From contig WGEM01000586.1 in the NCBI GenBank assembly GCA_015492755.1, positions 1-5,558 of the forward strand: a stretch of 5,558 bases of DNA, given 5' to 3'. Both the position numbers and the translations under genes were made by a program. Positions 1-5,324 of the stretch are shown here, one piece after another (position 1 is the stretch's first letter; each line of letters opens with the position of its first letter). Origin of the DNA: Gemmatimonadota bacterium. Lineage in GTDB: Bacteria > Gemmatimonadota > Gemmatimonadetes > Longimicrobiales > Gaopeijiaceae. A model generated the notes under the pieces. That model saw nothing but the letters and a program-made list of their open reading frames with translations. It was not told where the DNA came from and searched no databases.

Positions 1-2
1 AC

Positions 3-974
3 CGGTGGGCGCTGGGTCTCGCGGTGCGCTACGAGGACTTCGAGGACTTCGGGAGCAAGGCCACCGGGAAGATCTCCTTCCGGGTGGAGGCCACCGACGA
101 GCTGGCCTTCCGCGCCAACGCCAACACCGGCTTCCGCGCGCCCACGCCGGGCCAGCAGAACGCCTTCAACGTCTCCACCGTCTTCGACGCGGATCTGGGC
201 GATCTGGTGAACCGCGGCACGATCCCGTCCACCTCGAGGGTGGCCGCGCTCCGCGGCGGGAAGCAGCTCGAGCCGGAGAAGTCGGTGAACCTGGCGGCGG
301 GTCTCACCTACGAGAAGGGGAGGCTGCTCTTCACGGCGGACTACTTCCGCATCTCCATCTCCGACCGGTTCGCGCAGACCAGCACCTTCAAGCTGACGCC
401 GGAGGAGGTGGATCAGCTCGTGGCGGAGGGGATCACCAGCGCGGCGAATCTGGCGGAGTTCCGCTTCTTCACCAACGACTTCGAGACGCTCACGCAGGGG
501 ATCGATCTCGTGGGGAACTACACGCCCGACGAGAACACCAGCGTCAACCTCCTCTTCAACTACACGAAGACGAAGGTGACGGACCGCAACCCCGAGGTGG
601 TGAACGACGCCCGTGTGGACCAGCTGGAGAAGGCGCTGCCCCGCTTCCGGGGCGTGCTCAGCGTGCTGCGGGACTTCGGTTCCTTCAGCGGTCTGGTGCG
701 CGGCACCTACTACGACGGCTTCTATGACTCGGAGCTCAGCGATCCGAATCAGCGCTACGGGTCGCGCATCATCGTGGACGCCGAGGTGACGGTACCCATG
801 GGCGAGCACGCCTCCTTCGCCATCGGCGCCAACAACCTCTTCAACACCTACCCCGACAAGAACCCCGACGCTCGGTCGGTGGGTGCGCTCTACCCGGAGA
901 GCACGCCCTTCGGGTTCAACGGCGGGTTCTATTACGTGCGCCTGTCGTACAACTGGACCTGGAACTCGCGTTAG
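3..974 (+). CDS. TonB-dependent outer-membrane receptor, C-terminal part (5' end outside window)
   Basis: The open frame enters at the left edge and gives 323 residues before TAG at 972-974. The sequence is the C-terminal half of a TonB-dependent receptor barrel: alternating aromatic and polar strands, the family motif FRAP at fragment residues 44-47 within a TGFRAPTPGQ stretch, and NNLFNTYP near residue 277, which matches the usual 'NLFD..Y' segment before the last strands. The final strand reads YYVRLSYNW and is followed by a short TWNSR tail, so the protein does not end on the usual terminal aromatic residue. Such receptors import ferric siderophores, haem, cobalamin or glycans using TonB energy. 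The plug domain, TonB box and any neighbour that would identify the substrate lie outside the window. Convergence on a Fur-box operon makes an iron-chelate substrate plausible, but this is inferred only. The stop overlaps the end of the opposing gene by 4 bp. Confidence 0.93.
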   Translation, partial: RWALGLAVRYEDFEDFGSKATGKISFRVEATDELAFRANANTGFRAPTPGQQNAFNVSTVFDADLGDLVNRGTIPSTSRVAALRGGKQLEPEKSVNLAAGLTYEKGRLLFTADYFRISISDRFAQTSTFKLTPEEVDQLVAEGITSAANLAEFRFFTNDFETLTQGIDLVGNYTPDENTSVNLLFNYTKTKVTDRNPEVVNDARVDQLEKALPRFRGVLSVLRDFGSFSGLVRGTYYDGFYDSELSDPNQRYGSRIIVDAEVTVPMGEHASFAIGANNLFNTYPDKNPDARSVGALYPESTPFGFNGGFYYVRLSYNWTWNSR

Positions 975-1576
975 CGGGTCACGGCCTCGGAGGTAGCACG
1001 GGAGCCCCCGTCGGCCGGCACCGCCGGCTGGCGGGGGTTTTCTGTGGACCCGGCCGCTCCGTCCGCCCTGGCGCTGCGCCGTGTGTGTTCCGTGGCGAGT
1101 GCAGGCGCCCGCCCCTCCGCCTTCAGCACCGGAAGCGCGCCGGCGCGCCGGCGGAGGCGACGTCCCCGAAGCGCCTGGCGATGGGCCAGGACGGCTCCTG
1201 CGCAGAGCACTCCGAGTCCGAGGTGCGTCCAGCCCAGGATCGCCAGCACGCCTTCGGATGTCACCACCTGAATCAGGTAGCCCGTGAGCACCAGCGGAAG
1301 GAAGGTGTAGGCGGCGATACATCCGCTGTGGCGGCCGGTGGGGAGGCTGGAGCGCAGGCTCCGCCAGATGTGCTGCGACGCGATGAGCCCGAAGGCGAAG
1401 AGCATGACGGGCGCAGCCAGGATGTGCGCCTTCAGCGCCCACGGCTGGAGCGGGTGGTTCACCACCGCCCAGGGCTCGGCGGGCTCCACGAAGTGCTTCA
1501 TCCAGAAGTACGCGACGCCGCTCACGAAGGTGAGGAGCGTGGAAAGATAGAGGAGCCACCGCTGAAAGGCGCTCAT
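971..1576 (-). CDS. Four-helix inner-membrane protein with two histidine pairs, probable b-type cytochrome (DUF4405-like)
   Basis: 201 residues; the ATG at 1576-1574 overlaps the preceding stop as ATGA, with a GGAGG about 10 nt upstream. Four hydrophobic helices are visible at about residues 7-26, 49-71, 84-105 and 110-132. Arg-rich segments after helix 4 (RGRRLRRR) and between helices 2 and 3 place those parts, and both termini, in the cytoplasm. Helix 2 carries H51 and H69; helix 4 carries H118 and H132. With this topology H51/H118 would face the periplasmic half and H69/H132 the cytoplasmic half, the arrangement expected for two b-haems spanning the membrane. This resembles small cytochrome-b561/DUF4405-type electron-transfer proteins. 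As the last gene after an exported FMN protein, it likely delivers electrons to that protein from quinol or a cytosolic donor. The hydrophilic tail of about 65 residues is low-complexity and runs through the opposing gene's terminator. Fold and haem binding are inferred. Confidence 0.78.
   Translation of the reverse strand: MSAFQRWLLYLSTLLTFVSGVAYFWMKHFVEPAEPWAVVNHPLQPWALKAHILAAPVMLFAFGLIASQHIWRSLRSSLPTGRHSGCIAAYTFLPLVLTGYLIQVVTSEGVLAILGWTHLGLGVLCAGAVLAHRQALRGRRLRRRAGALPVLKAEGRAPALATEHTRRSARADGAAGSTENPRQPAVPADGGSRATSEAVTR
1005..1043 (+). terminator. Intrinsic terminator of the TonB-dependent receptor gene
   Basis: A stem of 14 consecutive pairs (two of them G-T) joins 1005-1018 to 1024-1037 around a 5-nt loop (CACCG). 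It is followed directly by TTTTCT at 1038-1043 on the plus strand. The stem begins 30 bp after the receptor stop. The minus-strand side of the hairpin has no T-run, so it should act only on plus-strand transcription. The whole element lies inside the 3' coding part of the convergent membrane-protein gene, so it also encodes part of that protein's tail. Confidence 0.85.
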
Positions 1577-2214
1577 GGCCCACCCCCCTCCAGGGGCGCC
1601 AGTACGCGATGGAGCGCCAGCGCGCGCCGCACCGCTTCCTTTACCGCGCGGGTGGTGAGCGTCGCGCCGGTGAGGTTCGGCACCTCGCCCTTCATCCCCA
1701 GATCGGCTTCCCAGTCCAGACCGCGAAAGAGCTCCAACCAGCCGCCGGGCGCTTCGTACTCCGGCGGCTCCGCGAAGGAGACCACCTCCACCGTGCGGAT
1801 ACGCCCGGCGGTGTCCACGGCGATGAGGAGCACTTCGTTGAGGGTGCGCACGCGGTGCGCGTCGAAGTACGCCACGCCCACCGGCGTCCCATCCTTCGTG
1901 GCCACGTAGTGCGTCACCACCGCGCGTTCCGGCGCCTCTCCCAGGAGCGTGGTGAGCTCCGCCCATTGCTCCTCGTCGAGAAAGGCGGTCCGTCTCTGGA
2001 AGGCGTCCGCCTCGGGGAAGGCGAGCTTCAGCGCCTCCTCCTGCGTGAGGCGCACCTGGGCCTGGAGCGTGGCCGGAAGCGCCGTGCCCGCCAGGATCGC
2101 CAGCGCGGAGACGAAGCTCCAGCGGAGGGTCGAGTTCCACGGGGGCGCGGGTCCCCGCCGACGCGCGGGGCGCCGGCGGGGAGTGACATCGCGGATGAGG
2201 AGGGCAGGGGGCAT
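1573..2214 (-). CDS. Exported FMN-binding-domain protein, covalent flavinylation substrate
   Basis: 213 residues, starting at the ATG that shares one base with the porin stop (TGATG). No Shine-Dalgarno is visible there, so translation probably depends on re-initiation. An Arg-rich N-terminus (RRRPARRR, 13-20) precedes a hydrophobic segment at about 32-50 ending LQAQ, best read as a signal peptide cleaved after A52, or otherwise an uncleaved anchor. Residues 99-200 match the FMN-binding domain found in RnfG and NqrC: YVATKDGTPVGVAYFD, then a strand-rich region, then LTGATLTTRAVKEAV. ApbE enzymes attach FMN through a phosphoester to the Thr of the D-x-x-S/T-G-A-T motif; here that would be T185. 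The usual Asp three residues before the S/T is P179, a departure from consensus. The protein probably carries electrons in the periplasm between the membrane protein encoded next and an outer acceptor. ApbE in the same operon supports flavinylation. Confidence 0.88.
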   Translation of the reverse strand: MPPALLIRDVTPRRRPARRRGPAPPWNSTLRWSFVSALAILAGTALPATLQAQVRLTQEEALKLAFPEADAFQRRTAFLDEEQWAELTTLLGEAPERAVVTHYVATKDGTPVGVAYFDAHRVRTLNEVLLIAVDTAGRIRTVEVVSFAEPPEYEAPGGWLELFRGLDWEADLGMKGEVPNLTGATLTTRAVKEAVRRALALHRVLAPLEGGGP

Positions 2215-3521
2215 CAGAAAAGATAACCCAGCGCTACGTTGAACTGGTTCACCCCGGTGGACGCGGCGTTTCCGTGGATCTGGTAGTCCGCCTTCAGGAC
2301 GACGTTGGCGATGGGCTTCCACGCCACACCCAGGGCCAGAACGTCCAGGTCGTTGGACGGGTCGACGGCGTACCCCGCCGGTACCTCCTTCTGGGTGTTC
2401 ACCGCCTCGTAGCGCACGTAGGGCAGGAGCTGATGCTCGCTCCGCGAGTTCCAGAGGAGGTCGTAGCCCACCTGCGCGTACCACCCCGAGAGCGAGGTAC
2501 CCGGTGAGGCGTCACCGGTGATCCCCTTGAGTTCGTTCAGCTTCTCCACCTCGTCCAGTGAGGCGCCGGCGTAGAGCGCCTGCACGTCCCATCCGCTGCG
2601 CACGAAGCGCAGGTGCGCCTCCCAGATGGTGGTCATCAGCGTGAGCGTCGAGCCTCCGGCGTCGCGGCCCTGCCCGCCTCCGCCCCGGTAGACGGAGCCG
2701 CCCACGGTGAGCCCCGGCGTGCCCACGTAGTCCAGACGGGCCACCGCGGCGAAGTTCTCCGCCAGCGCCTTCGAGCCCTTCTGACGTCCGCCCCGGAGTC
2801 CCGAATCGCCGAAGCCCTTCGCCTTCGAAGAGCCACCGCCCACGCCGTCAAAGCTGTTGATGAGGTAGACACGGTACGACCAGGCTTCGTTTTCCCCGTA
2901 GACACCGATCCCGGACTCGCGCCAGGTGGATGGCAAGAGCCGAGTCTCGGTGAGGGAGCGCTCGGTGGGTAGGAACATCAGGGGCTCATGCAGCTCGTTC
3001 ACCAGCCCCATGGGCACCAGGAGGAGCCCGGCGCGTGCGCCGAAGGTTTCCGTCAACCGGTAGTCCACGTACGCGAACTCCACCGAGACCGAGCCTCCCG
3101 CTCCGGTGGAGCCGTGTTCGAATTCCGTCTCGGAGTTGAAGAGGAGCCGGTCGTTGAACTTGTAGCCCAGGTAGACGATGGCTCGGAGCTGGTCGAGCTG
3201 GTCCACCTTGCCGGAGGGTATGCCGTCCTCGCGCTCACGCGCGAAGTTCTCGTAGAGGATCTCACCGTATCCGCCGATGGAGACGCCCTGGCGGACGCGG
3301 TACACCTTCGCCGCGGCAGGAGGTAGTCCGTAGGCGGGTTCGTCGGCCTGCACCACCTCCTCGCCCAGTGCGATTCGCTCCAGCTCGCGGGTGAGGACGT
3401 CCAGACGCCGCTCCAGCTCGGCGATGCGGGCGGAGTCCTCCCGCTCCTGCGCGCTCAGCGCGGGGGCGGTAAGGTGGACGAGGGCGCCGACCGCCAGGGC
3501 CGGCAGGAATCTATGGATCAT
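2214..3521 (-). CDS. Outer-membrane porin-like beta-barrel protein with N-terminal coiled coil
   Basis: 435 residues; the ATG at 3521-3519 overlaps the ApbE stop as ATGA and has GGAG (3528-3531) 6 nt upstream. The frame stays open further upstream, but that part is antisense-like Arg/Gly-rich sequence and ignores this start. A signal peptide covers residues 1-24 (LSA, then QERED), followed by a heptad-like coiled coil at 28-52 (ARIAELERRLDVLTRELE), as in trimeric porins anchored to the cell wall. A barrel follows from about 80: GGYGEILYENFA, GYKFNDRLLFNSETEFEH, and a conserved-looking signature NELHEPLMFLPTERS then STWRESG at 175-204. The chain ends in NVALGYLF, with the terminal Phe expected of the BAM insertion signal. 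It has no cysteine and no CXXCH, so it binds no c-haem. I recognise the general porin family (OprP/OprO-like shape) but not a specific substrate; from context it may admit ferric chelates or host an electron-transfer partner. Confidence 0.85.
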   Translation of the reverse strand: MIHRFLPALAVGALVHLTAPALSAQEREDSARIAELERRLDVLTRELERIALGEEVVQADEPAYGLPPAAAKVYRVRQGVSIGGYGEILYENFAREREDGIPSGKVDQLDQLRAIVYLGYKFNDRLLFNSETEFEHGSTGAGGSVSVEFAYVDYRLTETFGARAGLLLVPMGLVNELHEPLMFLPTERSLTETRLLPSTWRESGIGVYGENEAWSYRVYLINSFDGVGGGSSKAKGFGDSGLRGGRQKGSKALAENFAAVARLDYVGTPGLTVGGSVYRGGGGQGRDAGGSTLTLMTTIWEAHLRFVRSGWDVQALYAGASLDEVEKLNELKGITGDASPGTSLSGWYAQVGYDLLWNSRSEHQLLPYVRYEAVNTQKEVPAGYAVDPSNDLDVLALGVAWKPIANVVLKADYQIHGNAASTGVNQFNVALGYLF

Positions 3522-4594
3522 CGTTCGCTCCAGGTTTGTGGAGAGGAAGGGGTAGAGAACGGAAGGACTTCGGGTTGGAGGTCGGCCATGGCGTCGCTCA
3601 TGTGGGCTGCCAGGCCGTCGCCCTCCACCACGAGGAGGAGCGCCGCCACGTCCAGCGCGTCGGCGGTGCGGAGCGCCTCCCCGGGGCCCAGCACGAAGAG
3701 CGCAGTGGCCAGCACGTCGGCGGCCACCGGATCGTGGTGCACCACCGTGACGCTCCCCCAGGGTGGCACCGGGCGGCCGGTCCTGGGGTCCAGGACGTGC
3801 CCGTAGGCTGCCCCGTCGATGATGACGCGCCGCTGGGACTGCCCGCTGGTGGCCACGGAGGCGTCCGCGACGCGAAGGCGGGCGACGGGCTCGTGGCGGT
3901 GGGCCGGATGCGCCACCGCAACTTCCAGCGGCTCCGGGCCCAGCACGTGGAGCTGTCCGCCCAGGTCCAGCACCGCCCGGCACACCCCCAGCTTCCGGAG
4001 GCGTCGGGCGGCGGTGCGAAGCGCGGCACCCTTCCCGAAGCCGCCGGCATCCAGCCAGGCGGCGGCGTGGCGCCGCACCACGGTGCCGCCTTCGGGGTCC
4101 ACCTCCAGACCGGCGGGTCCCACGGCCTCCAGCGCCGCCTGCAGCGCATCGGGCGCCGGCGCGCGACCGTCTCCCCGGAGGTCCCACGCGTCCACCAGCG
4201 TTCCCACCGCCGGCTCGAAGGCGCGGTGCGTACGCCGCGCCCAGCGCTCGGCTTCCGCCAGGAGCGAGGCCAGCGCCGGCGAGGGCGTCACGCGCGTGCC
4301 CACCGGCGCGGCGTTCACGCGGGCCAGCTCGGTGTCGTCACGCCAGGTGGAGAGGAGCGCCTCGGCATCGCGCATGGCGTCCACCGCCGCCTCGGAGGCC
4401 CGGATGGCTGCGGCGCGGGAACGCCCCTCCACGCGGACGCGCGCCGTGGTGCCCATGAGGGACACCGTTCGCTCCACCGGGGCGACGCTTCCCTCCTCCG
4501 CATCGGCGCTGGCGCCGCAGCGGCCGGTCTCCGCGTCCGGCGTCGCAGGGTCCGCGCGGAGGACGGTGAGGAGGAGGAAGAGAAGGGCGGGCAT
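3518..4594 (-). CDS. apbE: FAD:protein FMN transferase, exported ApbE family
   Basis: 358 residues. The enzyme cuts FAD and transfers FMN to a Thr or Ser of FMN-binding-domain proteins outside the cytoplasm, using Mg2+. All family landmarks are present in order: SLMGTTARV at 45-53, STWRDDTELARVN at 82-94 (FAD-binding N-terminal motif), DAGGFGKGAALRTA at 182-195, LDLGGQLHVLG at 209-219, ATSGQSQRR at 248-256, HVLDPRTGRP at 266-275, and AADVLATALFVLG at 291-303 with D293 and T297 at the expected metal-binding site. The enzyme therefore looks intact. Residues 1-14 are hydrophobic (PALLFLLLTVL) and fit an export signal, though the N-terminus lacks a positive charge; C26 follows TGR, which is not a lipobox. 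The ATG at 4594-4592 has no Shine-Dalgarno. The frame stays open upstream to a stop at 4661-4663 with no ATG, GTG or TTG start, only a CTG at 4609. It is the first gene of the operon, and its likely substrate is the FMN-binding protein two genes downstream. Confidence 0.95.
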   Translation of the reverse strand: MPALLFLLLTVLRADPATPDAETGRCGASADAEEGSVAPVERTVSLMGTTARVRVEGRSRAAAIRASEAAVDAMRDAEALLSTWRDDTELARVNAAPVGTRVTPSPALASLLAEAERWARRTHRAFEPAVGTLVDAWDLRGDGRAPAPDALQAALEAVGPAGLEVDPEGGTVVRRHAAAWLDAGGFGKGAALRTAARRLRKLGVCRAVLDLGGQLHVLGPEPLEVAVAHPAHRHEPVARLRVADASVATSGQSQRRVIIDGAAYGHVLDPRTGRPVPPWGSVTVVHHDPVAADVLATALFVLGPGEALRTADALDVAALLLVVEGDGLAAHMSDAMADLQPEVLPFSTPSSPQTWSER

Positions 4595-4630
4595 GGTGGG
4601 TAGGAGCAGGCGGCCGTGCGATGAACGAAA

Positions 4631-4647
4631 TTGAGAACCATTCTCAA
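4631..4647 (-). promoter_or_regulatory. Fur-type operator (iron box)
   Basis: TTGAGAACCATTCTCAA is a perfect 7-3-7 inverted repeat and closely matches the Fur box core GAGAATCATTCTC, differing at one central base. It is AT-rich within GC-rich DNA. It lies 8 to 24 bp downstream of the predicted transcription start of the apbE operon and 37 bp upstream of the apbE start codon. Binding of an iron-loaded Fur protein there would block transcription of the four minus-strand genes. A related Fur-superfamily regulator such as Zur or PerR is possible but fits less well. Confidence 0.8.
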
Positions 4648-4851
4648 CTAGCTTCGATCCCTATTCTAGCCCCAGGATGGGGGGCGTCAAGGGGAGCGGA
4701 ATGCCCCGCGTGAAGGCGCCTCGCACGGAGTCCCATTTCCACATGGCTTCGCGCGCCGGGTGTGGCGAACGTGTGCCCGTTCCGACGCTGTGGCCCGCGA
4801 GGCGCCGTCGGACGGGGACGTCACGTCGACACTTGAGCACGGAGGTGCGCC
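4648..4851. other. Divergent intergenic region between the apbE operon and the cysteine-rich gene
   Basis: Besides the minus-strand promoter, this stretch shows a 10-bp perfect inverted repeat, GGCGCCTCGC at 4715-4724 and its complement at 4797-4806, separated by 72 nt. I find no convincing sigma70, ECF or sigma54 promoter for the plus-strand gene, no tRNA, and no recognisable riboswitch. Short reading frames that cross it show no protein-like character and no ribosome binding site. Confidence 0.5.
4663..4690 (-). promoter_or_regulatory. Sigma70-like promoter of the apbE operon
   Basis: Read on the minus strand, TTGACG (4690-4685) and TAGAAT (4668-4663) form good -35 and -10 hexamers with a 16-bp spacer. 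They should start transcription near 4656, giving a leader of about 60 nt that contains the Fur-type operator. This is the only AT-rich, promoter-like stretch in the intergenic region on this strand. Confidence 0.65.
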
Positions 4852-5283
4852 ATGAGGGCTCGATGGCTCTGGATTCTGCTGGGGATGGCATGGGGCGCGA
4901 CGCCCGTCGCGGCCCAGTGTTGGGACTGTCAGATCCACCTCTTCGAGGGGAGTGACTGTTACATGGACGCGTGCACGGCCACCTTCCTGAACGGCTATTA
5001 CGCCGGATGCGAACAGAAGGGGGAGTGTGGGGACGCGGACACGTGCGAGCTGAAGGATGGCATGTGTAATCCCTTCAAACTCTTGCTGGACGGACGCACC
5101 TTCTCCGGCGGGCTGGGGACGATGGACTCCTCGGAACTCCTGGAGCGCGAAGGAGTGGTGGTCTTCGAGGATCGCACGGGCACGCACCTGATTCTCGAGT
5201 GCACGGGCGCGGTGGTGAGCACCGTCCGCTCACCGGGGCAGGTGGCGGCCGTGCGCGCCCGGACCGGGCGGCTCGTCCTGTGA
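4852..5283 (+). CDS. Small exported cysteine-rich protein, unknown function
   Basis: 143 residues, with GGAGGTG at 4841-4847 correctly placed before the ATG. The N-terminus (MRARWLWILLGMAWG to PVAAQ) is a classic signal peptide, with cleavage likely after A21. The mature part is about 122 residues with nine cysteines at 23, 26, 36, 41, 53, 59, 65, 72 and 117. Eight of them lie within the first 51 mature residues, including CWDC at 23-26. The second half (75-143) has one cysteine and looks like beta strands (GVVVFEDRTGTHLILECTGAVVSTV). The protein could be a disulfide-stabilised secreted domain, possibly metal-binding; the odd cysteine count leaves one free or intermolecular. The -3 to -1 residues before C23 are A-A-Q, which does not make a lipobox. 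I do not recognise the family. The next gene starts 41 bp downstream on the same strand, so co-transcription is possible. Confidence 0.8.
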   Translation: MRARWLWILLGMAWGATPVAAQCWDCQIHLFEGSDCYMDACTATFLNGYYAGCEQKGECGDADTCELKDGMCNPFKLLLDGRTFSGGLGTMDSSELLEREGVVVFEDRTGTHLILECTGAVVSTVRSPGQVAAVRARTGRLVL

Positions 5284-5288
5284 TCCGG

Positions 5289-5315
5289 CCCGGATGGGTG
5301 TTCGGGCCATCCGGG
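5289..5315 (+). promoter_or_regulatory. Intergenic hairpin overlapping the ribosome binding site of the next gene
   Basis: A perfect 9-bp stem pairs CCCGGATGG (5289-5297) with CCATCCGGG (5307-5315) around a 9-nt loop. No T-run follows on either strand, so it is a poor terminator. Its 3' arm covers the first three G of the GGGGAG Shine-Dalgarno (5313-5318) for the gene starting at 5325. It could therefore lower translation of that gene or protect the upstream message. A regulatory role is inferred from position only. Confidence 0.4.
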
Positions 5316-5324
5316 GAGTCGTGG

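Noticed and set aside
1085..1909. Long plus-strand reading frame opposite the membrane-protein and FMN-protein genes
   Set aside because: It is the antisense of two well-supported genes, is rich in Arg, Gly and Pro, and shows no domain, no plausible export signal and no ribosome binding site. GC-rich codon bias keeps such frames open.
2155..2178. Arg-rich start of the FMN-binding protein as a Tat signal
   Set aside because: The RRR runs are not followed by the Tat pattern of a hydrophobic residue pair and Lys, and the hydrophobic core begins some 12 residues later.
3522..4187. N-terminal extension of the porin frame upstream of 3521
   Set aside because: The extension overlaps apbE in another frame and is Arg/Gly/Ala low-complexity sequence. 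The ATG at 3521 has a Shine-Dalgarno and opens directly into a signal peptide.
3536..4603. Long plus-strand reading frame opposite apbE
   Set aside because: It lies wholly antisense to a gene with every ApbE motif intact and has the His/Gly/Arg-rich composition of a shadow frame.
4595..4662. FMN riboswitch or other structured leader before apbE
   Set aside because: The leader of about 60 nt is too short for an FMN riboswitch and its only clear symmetry is the Fur-type operator.
4817..4827. GACGT-C-ACGTC palindrome just upstream of the cysteine-rich gene
   Set aside because: Only a 5-bp half-site with a 1-bp centre and a single copy; too short to call an operator in GC-rich DNA.
4912..4920. 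Lipoprotein signal in the cysteine-rich protein
   Set aside because: The residues before C23 are A-A-Q; Gln at -1 does not fit a lipobox, while cleavage after A21 by signal peptidase I does.
4661..4955. Short frames on both strands across the intergenic region
   Set aside because: No ribosome binding sites and no protein-like composition; they cross the promoter and the start of the cysteine-rich gene.
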